A DNA stretch of 64,000 nt from Streptomyces sp. NBC_01717 (GTDB taxonomy: Bacteria > Actinomycetota > Actinomycetes > Streptomycetales > Streptomycetaceae), in the NCBI RefSeq assembly GCF_036248255.1, contig NZ_CP109178.1:4650001-4714000 (forward strand), read 5' to 3'. Below the pieces are notes generated by a model. That model searched no databases. It was not told the origin of the DNA and saw only the letters and a list, made by a program, of their open reading frames with translations. This document shows positions 17,753-25,204 of the stretch, piece after piece. The stretch's first letter is position 1, and every line of letters begins with the position of its first letter. The position numbers and the translations under genes are program-made.

Positions 17753-18196
17753 TCAGGCGTTGGACGGGTCCGGGGCCGCACCCACCCTGCGCGAGGAGCC
17801 CTCCACGGGGCGCTCGGCGGCGCGCTCGGTGAGCAGCATCACGGCGGTCAGCAGGATGACCGATGCCGCCGAGACGTGCACGCCGAGCGCCGTGGTGAGC
17901 GAGCCGCCGTGGGTGAGGACCGCGAGCGCGTCACCGAGCGGGAGGATCGCGTCGATGAGCACCACCCAGCCCAGGGTCCGGCGCTGCCCTCGTGCGAACA
18001 GCAGGAACACCGTCGCCGCGACCGCGAGATCACGTACGCCCTTGACGGCGAAGTAGCCCGCGGCGTTCCCCTGCGGCCAGGGCTCGATGCCGAAGCCGTC
18101 GGGCGCGCCCTCGGGATTCAGCAGGAAGTTGAGTCCGAAGAAGAGCACGGCGGCGCCGGTGATCAGGGTCAGCGCGGTAGTGAAGTGACGCTTCAT
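17753..18196 (-). CDS. DUF4267 family small membrane protein
   Basis: This 147-residue protein has four hydrophobic segments (about 5-25, 42-65, 70-92 and 98-120). The central PQGNAAGYFAVKGVRDLAVA run is typical of DUF4267. No enzymatic motif is seen and the function is unknown. Two adjacent ATG codons exist; the second (18196) has the better spacing from ggggga. Two TCTAGC-N3-GCTAGA palindromes lie 45 to 111 bp upstream, so it is probably under a TetR-type repressor that is not encoded beside it. The 3' end converges on the channel-like gene 4 bp away. Confidence 0.8.
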   Translation of the reverse strand: MKRHFTTALTLITGAAVLFFGLNFLLNPEGAPDGFGIEPWPQGNAAGYFAVKGVRDLAVAATVFLLFARGQRRTLGWVVLIDAILPLGDALAVLTHGGSLTTALGVHVSAASVILLTAVMLLTERAAERPVEGSSRRVGAAPDPSNA

Positions 18197-18240
18197 CATT
18201 CTTCCCCCAACACAGTGACGGAGCAGGCGAGTTCGCACTG

Positions 18241-18257
18241 TTCTAGCAGCGCTAGAA
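18241..18257. promoter_or_regulatory. TetR-type operator 1 upstream of DUF4267 gene
   Basis: TTCTAGC-AGC-GCTAGAA is a palindrome with 7-bp arms lying 45 bp upstream of the DUF4267 start. A half-site GCTAGA is at 18269-18274. Confidence 0.6.
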
Positions 18258-18292
18258 TTTCAACCGATGCTAGACCTAATGTCGCTCACATG

Positions 18293-18307
18293 TCTAGCAA
18301 TGCTAGA
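18293..18307. promoter_or_regulatory. TetR-type operator 2 upstream of DUF4267 gene
   Basis: TCTAGC-AAT-GCTAGA repeats the architecture of the site at 18241-18257. The two centres are 51 bp apart, about five helical turns. Confidence 0.6.
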
Positions 18308-18371
18308 AACGACCTCCCGCGGCCCGCGTGAACGCCCCGGCCCGACCTGCCCCGACCTGCTGACCGGGGTG

Positions 18372-19433
18372 CTACAGCACTCCTCCCATCACCTGTCGTA
18401 CCTGCGCCAGTGTCGCCTCGGCCACGGCGCCGGCCCGCTCGTTGCCGTCCCGCAGCACCGACCGTACGTATGCCATGTCCTGCGCGTACTCCGCCCGCCG
18501 CGCCCGCACCGGTGCCAGGCGCTCGTTGACGGCGTCCGTCACGGTCCGCTTGAGCGCGGCGCCGCCGCCGTCACCGATCTCCTCTGCGACCTCGTGCGGG
18601 TCGCGGTCGAGGCAGAGCGCGGCGAGCAGCACGAGCCCCGACACCTCGGGGCGGGTCTGCGGTGCGTACGTGATGTGCCGGTCGGCGTCCGTCCTCGCCC
18701 CGCGGATCAGCCGCGCCGTCTCGTCGGCGGTGGCGCCGAGCGCGATGGAGTTGGCCCGGCTCTTGCTCATCTTCGTTCCGTCGGTGCCGAGCAGCAGCGG
18801 TGCGGCGGAGAGCAGGGCGTCCGGCTCCGGGAAGACCGGCCCGTACCGCTCGTTGAAGCGGCGGGCGACGCTTCTGGTCACTTCGAGGTGCGGCAGCTGG
18901 TCCTGCCCGACGGGGACCAGGTTGCCCTTGCAGAACAGGATGTCGGCGGCCTGATGCACGGGATACGTGAACATCAGCCCGCTGACGGCGGACTGCCGGG
19001 AGTGCGCGATCTCGTCCTTGACCGTGGGATTGCGGCTCAGCTCGGCGACGGAGACGAGGCTGAGGAACGGCAGCATCAGCTGGTTCAGCGCGGGCACGGC
19101 GCTGTGGTTGAAGATCGTGGTCCGGGCGGGGTCGAGACCGATGGCCAGATAGTCCAGCAGCATCCCCTCCATGTGCTCGCCGAGCCGCTCGGCGACGTCC
19201 CGGTCGGTGAGCACCTGGTAGTCGGCGATGATCACGAAGACGTCCACACCGAGGTCCTGGAGCCGGACGCGATTGTGCAGGGTCCCGAAGTAGTGCCCGA
19301 GGTGCAACGCCCCGGTGGGCCGGTCCCCGGTCATCACGCGGAACCGCCCCGGATTCTGCTGGATCTGCTGCTCCAGCTCGGCACTGCGACGCTGAGCGGG
19401 GGTGGCGGTGACAGGTGCGGCGACGGTGGTCAT
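18372..19433 (-). CDS. trpS: Tryptophanyl-tRNA synthetase
   Basis: This 353-residue class Ic synthetase charges tRNA-Trp. The HIGH-type motif HLGH is at 44-47 (TGALHLGHYFG) and KMSKS is exact at 221-225. The mid-region QAADILFCKGNLVPVGQDQ is the conserved Trp-pocket and dimer stretch of the family. The start is ATG 19433, preceded by gaggagag. Upstream lies a full ribosome-mediated attenuator with a leader peptide containing tandem Trp codons, so expression should rise when charged tRNA-Trp falls. Streptomyces often carry a second, indolmycin-resistant TrpRS regulated in this way, and this copy may be that auxiliary enzyme. The resistance state cannot be read with certainty here. Confidence 0.95.
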   Translation of the reverse strand: MTTVAAPVTATPAQRRSAELEQQIQQNPGRFRVMTGDRPTGALHLGHYFGTLHNRVRLQDLGVDVFVIIADYQVLTDRDVAERLGEHMEGMLLDYLAIGLDPARTTIFNHSAVPALNQLMLPFLSLVSVAELSRNPTVKDEIAHSRQSAVSGLMFTYPVHQAADILFCKGNLVPVGQDQLPHLEVTRSVARRFNERYGPVFPEPDALLSAAPLLLGTDGTKMSKSRANSIALGATADETARLIRGARTDADRHITYAPQTRPEVSGLVLLAALCLDRDPHEVAEEIGDGGGAALKRTVTDAVNERLAPVRARRAEYAQDMAYVRSVLRDGNERAGAVAEATLAQVRQVMGGVL

Positions 19434-19514
19434 GGGTCTCTCCTCGCGGGTACTGGTTGCGTGGAGGACGGCCCACCGGGATCGGCATCCGTACCCGTAC
19501 GAGGGCAGAGAAAA

Positions 19515-19539
19515 AGGGCCGTCCATATCGAACGGCCCT
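19515..19539 (-). terminator. trpS attenuator terminator
   Basis: Read on the minus strand, this is an 8-bp stem (AGGGCCGT with ACGGCCCT) and 9-nt loop followed at once by TTTTTCT, a true intrinsic terminator. It lies 82 bp before the trpS start. The 5' arm can pair instead with AGCGGCC (plus-strand 19559-19565) to form an antiterminator. Confidence 0.85.
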
Positions 19540-19566
19540 GGTTCCGTGCAGATGAGGCGGCCGCTC

Positions 19567-19608
19567 CTAAGGGGAGCGCCACCAGTTTCGGCACGGTACG
19601 GAGGTCAT
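19567..19608 (-). CDS. trpS leader peptide with tandem Trp codons
   Basis: This 13-codon leader ORF encodes MTSVPCRNWWRSP followed by TAG. Two adjacent TGG codons (codons 9 and 10) lie right before a hairpin CGCTCC/GGAGCG that overlaps the end of the peptide. If the ribosome stalls at the Trp codons, that hairpin is blocked. The freed AGCGGCC can then pair with GGCCGTT of the terminator arm and let transcription reach trpS. The arrangement matches classical ribosome-mediated attenuation, described by others for an auxiliary Streptomyces TrpRS gene. Confidence 0.82.
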   Translation of the reverse strand: MTSVPCRNWWRSP

Positions 19609-19702
19609 GGGCCCGAGTCTAACGCGGGCCGGCCGGATCGGGCCGGGCATTCGTACGGCGTCGCGAAGGCCCTCGCGGCCGTTCGCGTCGTGCCCGTCCG
19701 GC

Positions 19703-19831
19703 TCACTTGTGGGCGTGCTCGCCCACGTAGAACAGCAGGTAGACGAAGCCGGCGAAGAGATGCGTGGCGAAGACGTACACGAAGACGCGCAGCGCGACGC
19801 CCCGCTCCTTCCAGCTCTCGCTCTCGCTCAC
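19703..19831 (-). CDS. Small single-pass membrane protein (DUF6126-like)
   Basis: This 42-residue peptide has a charged N-terminus (SESESWKERG) and one hydrophobic helix (ALRVFVYVFATHLFAGFVYLLFYVG), ending HAHK. It resembles the short DUF6126 proteins of Streptomyces as I remember them. The start is a GTG at 19831, and an upstream in-frame extension looks unlikely to be coding. No function is known. It lies between trpS and the flavin monooxygenase genes, on the trpS strand. Confidence 0.6.
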   Translation of the reverse strand: MSESESWKERGVALRVFVYVFATHLFAGFVYLLFYVGEHAHK

Positions 19832-19963
19832 TGGCCCTGCCTCTCCCGGTCCCGCGTGCCCGGCGCGCACCGGGAAGTCCTCGTCCAGGGTACGTACCGC
19901 CGGCGCCTCTCCCGGGCGCCGGAATAGAGAGGGCCGGTGCCCCGTTGCAGCCCATGAGAGAAT

Positions 19964-19981
19964 TGGTTTAAAGTTCAACCA
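19964..19981. promoter_or_regulatory. Operator candidate of the LLM monooxygenase operon
   Basis: TGGTT-N8-AACCA is an inverted repeat 27 bp before the monooxygenase start. Its core GTTTAAAGTTCAAC matches 11 of 14 bases of the pirin upstream sequence at 44329-44342 in the same orientation to the gene. MarR- or HxlR-type control is inferred. Confidence 0.5.
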
Positions 19982-20007
19982 TTACGACACTTACGGAGGC
20001 GGGCGCC

Positions 20008-21090
20008 ATGCAGTTCGGGATCTTCACCGTCGGAGACGTCACCACCGACCCCACGACCGGTAGGACACCGACCGAGCACGAGCGGATCAAGGCGACACTC
20101 GCGATCGCGCTGAAGGCCGAGGAGGTGGGCCTGGACGTCTTCGCCACCGGCGAGCACCACAACCCGCCGTTCGTCCCGTCCTCGCCGACGACCACGCTCG
20201 GCTACATCGCCGCCCGCACCGAGAACCTGATCCTGTCCACGTCCACCACCCTCATCACCACCAACGACCCGGTGAAGATCGCCGAGGACTACGCGACGCT
20301 CCAGCACCTCGCGGACGGCCGGGTCGACCTGATGATGGGCCGCGGCAACACCGGCCCGGTCTACCCGTGGTTCGGCAAGGACATCCGCCAGGGCATTCCG
20401 CTCGCCGTCGAGAACTACGCGCTGCTGCACAAGCTGTGGCGCGAGGACGTCGTCGACTGGGCGGGCAAGTTCCGCACGCCGCTGCAGTCGTTCACCTCGA
20501 CCCCACGCCCGCTGGACGGCGTCCCGCCGTTCGTCTGGCACGGCTCGATCCGCTCCCCGGAGATCGCCGAGCAGGCCGCGTACTACGGCGACGGCTTCTT
20601 CCACAACAACATCTTCTGGCCCATCGAGCACACCAAGAAGATGGTGAACCTCTACCGCCAGCGGTACGCGCACTACGGGCACGGCACCGCCGAGCAGGCC
20701 ATCGTGGGCCTCGGCGGCCAGGTGTTCATGCGGAAGAACTCGCAGGACGCGGTACGGGAGTTCCGCCCGTACTTCGACAACGCGCCGGTCTACGGACACG
20801 GCCCGTCCCTGGAGGACTTCTCGCAGCAGACACCGCTGACCGTCGGCTCCCCGCAGGAGGTCATCGAGCGGACCCTGTCGTTCCGTGACGCCGTGGGCGA
20901 CTACCAGCGCCAGCTGTTCCTGATGGACCACGCGGGCCTCCCGCTGAAGACGGTCCTGGAGCAGCTCGACATCCTCGGCGAGGAGGTCGTCCCGGTACTG
21001 CGCAAGGAGTTCGCCAACCTGAGGCCGGCCGGCGTGCCGGACTCCGCACCGGTCCACCCGGCCGTCGCCGCCCGCACGAAGGAGATCTGA
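20008..21090 (+). CDS. LLM class FMN-dependent monooxygenase (CE1758 family)
   Basis: This 360-residue luciferase-like TIM-barrel flavoprotein has the early run TGEHHNPPF and the ILSTSTTLITTNDPVKIAEDYATLQHLADGRVDLMMGRG stretch, which form the flavin and substrate pocket of the family. It is followed 5 bp later by an FMN reductase that would supply FMNH2. This two-component arrangement is the CE1758/CE1759 type. The substrate is unknown. The ATG at 20008 has acggaggcggg upstream. A palindrome 27 bp before the start is shared in part with the pirin gene, so a quinone or redox signal is plausible. Confidence 0.92.
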   Translation: MQFGIFTVGDVTTDPTTGRTPTEHERIKATLAIALKAEEVGLDVFATGEHHNPPFVPSSPTTTLGYIAARTENLILSTSTTLITTNDPVKIAEDYATLQHLADGRVDLMMGRGNTGPVYPWFGKDIRQGIPLAVENYALLHKLWREDVVDWAGKFRTPLQSFTSTPRPLDGVPPFVWHGSIRSPEIAEQAAYYGDGFFHNNIFWPIEHTKKMVNLYRQRYAHYGHGTAEQAIVGLGGQVFMRKNSQDAVREFRPYFDNAPVYGHGPSLEDFSQQTPLTVGSPQEVIERTLSFRDAVGDYQRQLFLMDHAGLPLKTVLEQLDILGEEVVPVLRKEFANLRPAGVPDSAPVHPAVAARTKEI

Positions 21091-21095
21091 CCCCC

Positions 21096-21746
21096 ATGCA
21101 GACCGAGGCCCTGAAGATCGTCGCCGTCTCCGCCGGGCTGAGCCAGCCGTCGTCGACCCGGCTGCTGGCCGACCGGCTGGCGGCGGCCGCCCGGGAGCAG
21201 CTGGCCACCGATCAGGACAGGCCGGTCGAGATCCGGGTGATCGAGCTGCGCGATCTGGCCGTCGACATCGCGAACCACCTGGTGACGGGCTTCCCGCCGC
21301 AGGCGCTGGACGAGGCGATCGACGCGGTGGCGACGGCGGACGGCCTGATAGCCGTGTCCCCCGTCTTCACCGCCTCGTACAGCGGCCTGTTCAAGTCGTT
21401 CATCGACCTGATCGACCATACGGCGCTGACCGGCAAGCCCGTCCTGATCGCGGCGACCGGCGGCACCGCCCGGCACTCGCTCGTCCTGGAGCACGCGATG
21501 CGGCCGCTCTTCGCGTACCTGCGGGCCACCGTCGTACCGACCTCCGTGTACGCGGCGTCGGAGGACTGGGGCTCGTCCGGCGACGAGTACACCGAGGGGC
21601 TGCCGTCCCGGATCCGGCGTGCGGGCGGCGAGCTCGCGCGGATGGTCTCCGGCGGCCGGGCGGCCTCCGGGGCGTCGAGGGCTCTCGGGCTCGACGACGA
21701 CGTGGTGCCGTTCGAGCAGCAGCTCGCCGATCTGCGGCTGGACTGA
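21096..21746 (+). CDS. NAD(P)H-dependent FMN reductase (CE1759 family)
   Basis: This 216-residue flavodoxin-like protein has the N-terminal VVAVSAGLSQPSSTRLLADRL loop, which matches the phosphate-binding GSxxxxS-type segment of FMN reductases. VSPVFTASYSGLFKSFIDL is the second flavin loop. It reduces FMN for the adjacent monooxygenase. The ribosome-binding site aaggagat overlaps the upstream stop, so the pair is one operon. Confidence 0.92.
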   Translation: MQTEALKIVAVSAGLSQPSSTRLLADRLAAAAREQLATDQDRPVEIRVIELRDLAVDIANHLVTGFPPQALDEAIDAVATADGLIAVSPVFTASYSGLFKSFIDLIDHTALTGKPVLIAATGGTARHSLVLEHAMRPLFAYLRATVVPTSVYAASEDWGSSGDEYTEGLPSRIRRAGGELARMVSGGRAASGASRALGLDDDVVPFEQQLADLRLD

Positions 21747-21890
21747 AGACCGGGGCACACGGGCACCCGGACGCCCGAATGACGGCGGTCGGACCGACAG
21801 CCGAGCTCATGTCCGGTTTGATTACAGTCATCCGCAAAATTGCGCTGTGGTGTATCGGCAGATGCGTGCTGAACCGAGCTGGAGGCAGAG

Positions 21891-22313
21891 ATGGGCAGGA
21901 TCGTGGTGGGCGTGGACGGCTCCGAGTCGTCGATCAAGGCGCTGCACTGGGCCGTACGCCAGGCCGAGCTGACCGGCGACTCGGTGGAGGCCGTCAACAG
22001 CTGGGAGTACCCCGCGACCAGCTGGGCGTCCATGATGCCGGGCATGCCGGAGGACTTCGATCCGCAGGCCGTGGCGATCGTGTCGCTCACCGAGGCGCTG
22101 GAGGAGGCCCTCGGTGCGGAGGGCGCGGCCGCGGTCAGCAAGATCGTGGTGATCGGCAATCCGGCACAGGCCCTGCTCGACCGCGCCAAGGGCGCGAACC
22201 TGCTGGTCGTCGGGGCGCGCGGGTACAGCGGGTTCAAGGCGACCCTGCTCGGCTCGGTCAGCCTCCATGTCACCCAGCACGCGCCGTGCCCGGTGACGGT
22301 CGTCCGCGACTGA
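21891..22313 (+). CDS. Universal stress protein UspA family
   Basis: This 140-residue single-domain Usp starts with IVVGVDGSESSIKAL. The C-terminal GARGYSGFKATLLGSVS fits the ATP-binding pattern G-x2-G-x9-G-S. Proteins of this class are induced by starvation, hypoxia or dormancy. The start ATG follows ggaggcagag. It is monocistronic, and a hairpin 25 bp after the stop separates it from the convergent MerR-PP2C gene. Confidence 0.93.
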   Translation: MGRIVVGVDGSESSIKALHWAVRQAELTGDSVEAVNSWEYPATSWASMMPGMPEDFDPQAVAIVSLTEALEEALGAEGAAAVSKIVVIGNPAQALLDRAKGANLLVVGARGYSGFKATLLGSVSLHVTQHAPCPVTVVRD

Positions 22314-22337
22314 GAGACCTGAGCGATCCGGTGGGAC

Positions 22338-22375
22338 GGACGGCCCCGCTTGCGCCGGTGCGCGCGGGGCCGTCC
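22338..22375. terminator. Terminator between usp and MerR-PP2C genes
   Basis: An 11-bp stem (GGACGGCCCCG with CGGGGCCGTCC) and 16-nt loop sit between two convergent genes. Confidence 0.7.
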
Positions 22376-22379
22376 GCGT

Positions 22380-23525
22380 CTACAGCGCCACCACGTCCGC
22401 GACGACGCAGGCCACGTTGTCCGGGCCACCCGCCGCGTGCGCCAGGGCGACCAGTTCCCGTACGGCTGTGTCGGGGCCGTCCGCCGCGCCCAGCGCCCCG
22501 GCCAGTTCCGTACCGTCGACCACCGCCGACAGGCCGTCCGAGCAGAGCAGATAGCGGTCTCCGGGCCTGGCCTCCTGCAGCTGTACGTCGGCTCGCGCCG
22601 GACCGTCCTGACCGGGCCCGCCCACCAGCGCCTTGAGCAACAGGGCGCGCTGCGGGTGCGAGGCCGCCTCGTCCTCGGTGAGCGAACCGTCGTCGATCAT
22701 CGACTGGACCAGGCTGTGGTCGTGCGTGATCCGGAACAGTTCACCGCCTCGCAGCAGATACGCCCGCGAGTCCCCGATGTGCACCAGGCCCAGCTGCGAC
22801 CCGGTCCACACCATCGCGGTCAGCGTCGTCCCCGACTCGTCAGGCGCACCGCTCCCCGCGACCGCGTCCCGCACCGCCCGCGCGGCCAGGTCCGCCGCAT
22901 CCTCCAGGGCGTTCAGGAGGTCCGCGGCCGGCACGGCACCGCGCACCGCACCCTGCGCCATCGGCTTCAGCGCATCGATCGCCGCCGTGCTCGCCCCCGC
23001 GCCGCGTTCCCCGAACCCGTCGGCGACCGCGAGCAGCCGGGCCCCGGCGAACGCCGCGTCCTGGTTGGTCCCGCGCACCGCACCCGGGTCGGACTGTGCC
23101 GCGTACCGGATTCCGAGCGTCCCCAAGGTTTCCCGGTCCATGTCCACCTGCGACATTTCGACTTCCTCCGCTGCCAGATGGTCGACGAGGAAGGTCGCCA
23201 GGTCCCGCCGGGCCGCCGTCTCGGCCTCCACCTGCGCCCAGTACGTCCGGATCGCTGCGGCGGCCGCGCCCGCATCGAGCGCGACCACCTCCTTGATCCC
23301 GGCCAGCGGCATCCCGATCCGGCGCAGCCAGGCCACCAGCCTGGCCGTCCCCACCTGCGTCCCGTCGTAGTACCGGTAGCCGTTCACCGGATCGACCAGG
23401 GCGGGCCGGAGCAGTCCCAGCTCGTCGTAGCGGCGCAGGGCCTTCGCGGACAGCCGTGACGACCGGGCGAACTCCCCGATCGTCACGAGCGCCGCCGTGC
23501 CCTTCGCACGCGCCTCGCGTTCCAC
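22380..23525 (-). CDS. MerR-type DNA-binding domain fused to PP2C phosphatase
   Basis: This 381-residue fusion has a MerR winged helix-turn-helix and coiled coil at about 14-120 (LVTIGEFARSSRLSAKALRRYDELGLL, VNGYRYY). From about 138 it is a PP2C Ser/Thr phosphatase with the usual metal-site blocks: RGTNQDAAF, VADGFGERGAG, HIGDSRAYL, LLCSDGL and GGPDNVACVV. All expected aspartates are present, so the phosphatase is probably active. The start is GTG 23525, six bases after AGGAGG. It may be a transcription factor tuned by, or feeding back on, Ser/Thr phosphorylation. The combination seems uncommon to me. Confidence 0.92.
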   Translation of the reverse strand: MEREARAKGTAALVTIGEFARSSRLSAKALRRYDELGLLRPALVDPVNGYRYYDGTQVGTARLVAWLRRIGMPLAGIKEVVALDAGAAAAAIRTYWAQVEAETAARRDLATFLVDHLAAEEVEMSQVDMDRETLGTLGIRYAAQSDPGAVRGTNQDAAFAGARLLAVADGFGERGAGASTAAIDALKPMAQGAVRGAVPAADLLNALEDAADLAARAVRDAVAGSGAPDESGTTLTAMVWTGSQLGLVHIGDSRAYLLRGGELFRITHDHSLVQSMIDDGSLTEDEAASHPQRALLLKALVGGPGQDGPARADVQLQEARPGDRYLLCSDGLSAVVDGTELAGALGAADGPDTAVRELVALAHAAGGPDNVACVVADVVAL

Positions 23526-23619
23526 CACAGACCTCCTCGTACCGGGCGGTCCGCCCGGCCCCACCGATGCTGGGGCTTCCCCCGCGGAGAAGGTCAAGGA
23601 TGACGGAGAAGCGCGGGGC

Positions 23620-24021
23620 TCAGTCCTTTGTCACGTAGAACGCATAGAACGCGCACACCAGCATCCCGGCGCCGGTGACCAGGCCCAGGATGATGGCCGC
23701 GAGCACGGTCGTCTTGTCGGACAAGCTGTAGAGGAAGCCGACCGAACCGCCGAACAGCGTGCCGTACGCGATGGCCTTGGCCTCCACCGGCAGTCGCTTC
23801 TGCGCCCGGCCGAGGGCGTAGCAGAGCGCCGCCAGCACGGCGCCGGAGACCAGACCGAGCGCGAGCTGCGTGCCGGTGAGCACACCGCCGCCGCGCACGA
23901 TGGACGTCGCCCACCAGCCCAGGATCACGCCCAGCGTGACGGGCATGGCCCAGCTGAGTGTGCTGGGGCGCTTGGTGCGCGCCCGCGTGGCGCGGCGTGG
24001 CATCGAAGCGTGTGTGGCCAT
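23620..24021 (-). CDS. Membrane protein of unknown function, four TM segments
   Basis: This 133-residue protein begins with a basic N-terminus (MPRRATRARTKRP). Four hydrophobic segments follow (about 26-45, 50-72, 84-100 and 106-130), which makes it a small polytopic membrane protein. I recognise no family. The ATG at 24021 follows ggaaggag. It is divergent from the next membrane protein gene, 120 bp away. Confidence 0.75.
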   Translation of the reverse strand: MATHASMPRRATRARTKRPSTLSWAMPVTLGVILGWWATSIVRGGGVLTGTQLALGLVSGAVLAALCYALGRAQKRLPVEAKAIAYGTLFGGSVGFLYSLSDKTTVLAAIILGLVTGAGMLVCAFYAFYVTKD

Positions 24022-24141
24022 GGCCGAGAACTCCTTCCGTGGCCCCCTGTTCACTCAAGGGCACACCCGGTTGCGCCGCCCGGCAACTCGAATGGCTCAC
24101 TGCCGTGGGCGCGGCGTCGCCGTACGGGATTCCCTTGGGGG

Positions 24142-25116
24142 ATGCGGACCAATATCTCAGCGGCTCTGTCGGCGGTGGTGCTGGTGCTGCTCGCCGTCCT
24201 CGTCCCGCTGAGCGCGCTTTGCGCCTGGGTCGATCTGGAGATCGACAACCCGGACCTGTACGTCGCAGCGGTGGAGCCGCTCGCCTCCGACCCCGGCGTG
24301 CAGGACACCATGTCCACTCTGATCACCGACGAGGCGACGAAGCAGATCGACGCCGGGCTGCTCCAGGGCGCCTCGGGGGACTTCCTGTACGGGGCGGTGC
24401 GGTCGTTCACCACCACGGATGCCTTCCGTTCCGCCTGGGTGGCCGCCAACCGCTCCGCCCACGAGGCCGTCACCGCCGCGCTGAACGGTGAGAGCGGCGA
24501 GGCCGTGCGCATGGACCTGGCGCCGGTGATGCAGCAGGCCAAACAGAACCTGGTGGACAGCGGAGTGCCGTTCGCCGACGGATTCCCGGTCCGGCGGACC
24601 GACATCACCCTGCTCTCCGCCGACCGCGCCGACCAGTTGCGCCAGACGTTCCGCCCACTGCGGGCCGGCGGTGTCTGGCCCGCCGTCGGCACGCTGGTGT
24701 TCGCCGGCGCCGCCGTGCTCGTGGCGGCGGCGCGCGGCGGGCCCGGACGACGGGGCTCCGCCTTGGCCGCACTGGCCGCCACTGCGGTCGTCGGGCTGGG
24801 CTTCGCGCTCGGTGCGCTGGTGCTGCGCGGGGCGATCGCGGTCGCCCGGAACCGGGTGCTGGCCGGGGTGCCCGGCAGCGATCGCGACGGGGCGGCGGCG
24901 GTGTACGACGCGCTGACGAGTTCGCTCCGTACGGCAGTGTGGATCGTTCTCGCCGCCGGGCTGGCGGTGGCGCTGTGCGCGGTGTTCGCGCGGATGTGGG
25001 CCGGGCGCGGGTCCGCACGGCCCGAGCCGACCGCACATGGAACAGGATCCGGGCCTCTGACACCGCTCACCGCGAAAGGACCCGTCCCCGGGAACAGCTC
25101 CGGGCACGACCGCTGA
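24142..25116 (+). CDS. Membrane protein with large extracytoplasmic loop
   Basis: This 324-residue protein has an N-terminal transmembrane helix (about 5-30) and then a soluble, probably extracytoplasmic region (about 31-180) with repeated acidic and alanine-rich helices. Three C-terminal hydrophobic segments follow (about 185-205, 212-235 and 265-290), ending in a Gly/Pro-rich tail. The fold resembles actinobacterial proteins annotated only as 'integral membrane protein'; I do not know its function. The start is ATG 24142 after a G-run. Confidence 0.75.
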   Translation: MRTNISAALSAVVLVLLAVLVPLSALCAWVDLEIDNPDLYVAAVEPLASDPGVQDTMSTLITDEATKQIDAGLLQGASGDFLYGAVRSFTTTDAFRSAWVAANRSAHEAVTAALNGESGEAVRMDLAPVMQQAKQNLVDSGVPFADGFPVRRTDITLLSADRADQLRQTFRPLRAGGVWPAVGTLVFAGAAVLVAAARGGPGRRGSALAALAATAVVGLGFALGALVLRGAIAVARNRVLAGVPGSDRDGAAAVYDALTSSLRTAVWIVLAAGLAVALCAVFARMWAGRGSARPEPTAHGTGSGPLTPLTAKGPVPGNSSGHDR

Positions 25117-25204
25117 CGCCGGCTTCGACGTGCGGCGGCGCGCGGGCCGGGGAAGAGTGGAGCCCGAGACTGCGTCACTGTCTGGGCGACTGAGAGGCAT
25201 CCGT

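Noticed and set aside
19434..19620. T-box riboswitch upstream of trpS
   Set aside because: No T-box core sequence or specifier loop arrangement is seen, while a leader peptide with tandem Trp codons explains the terminator.
20008..21746. A bioluminescence (lux) operon
   Set aside because: The luciferase-like fold is shared by many FMN monooxygenases. No second luciferase subunit or fatty-acid reductase genes are present.
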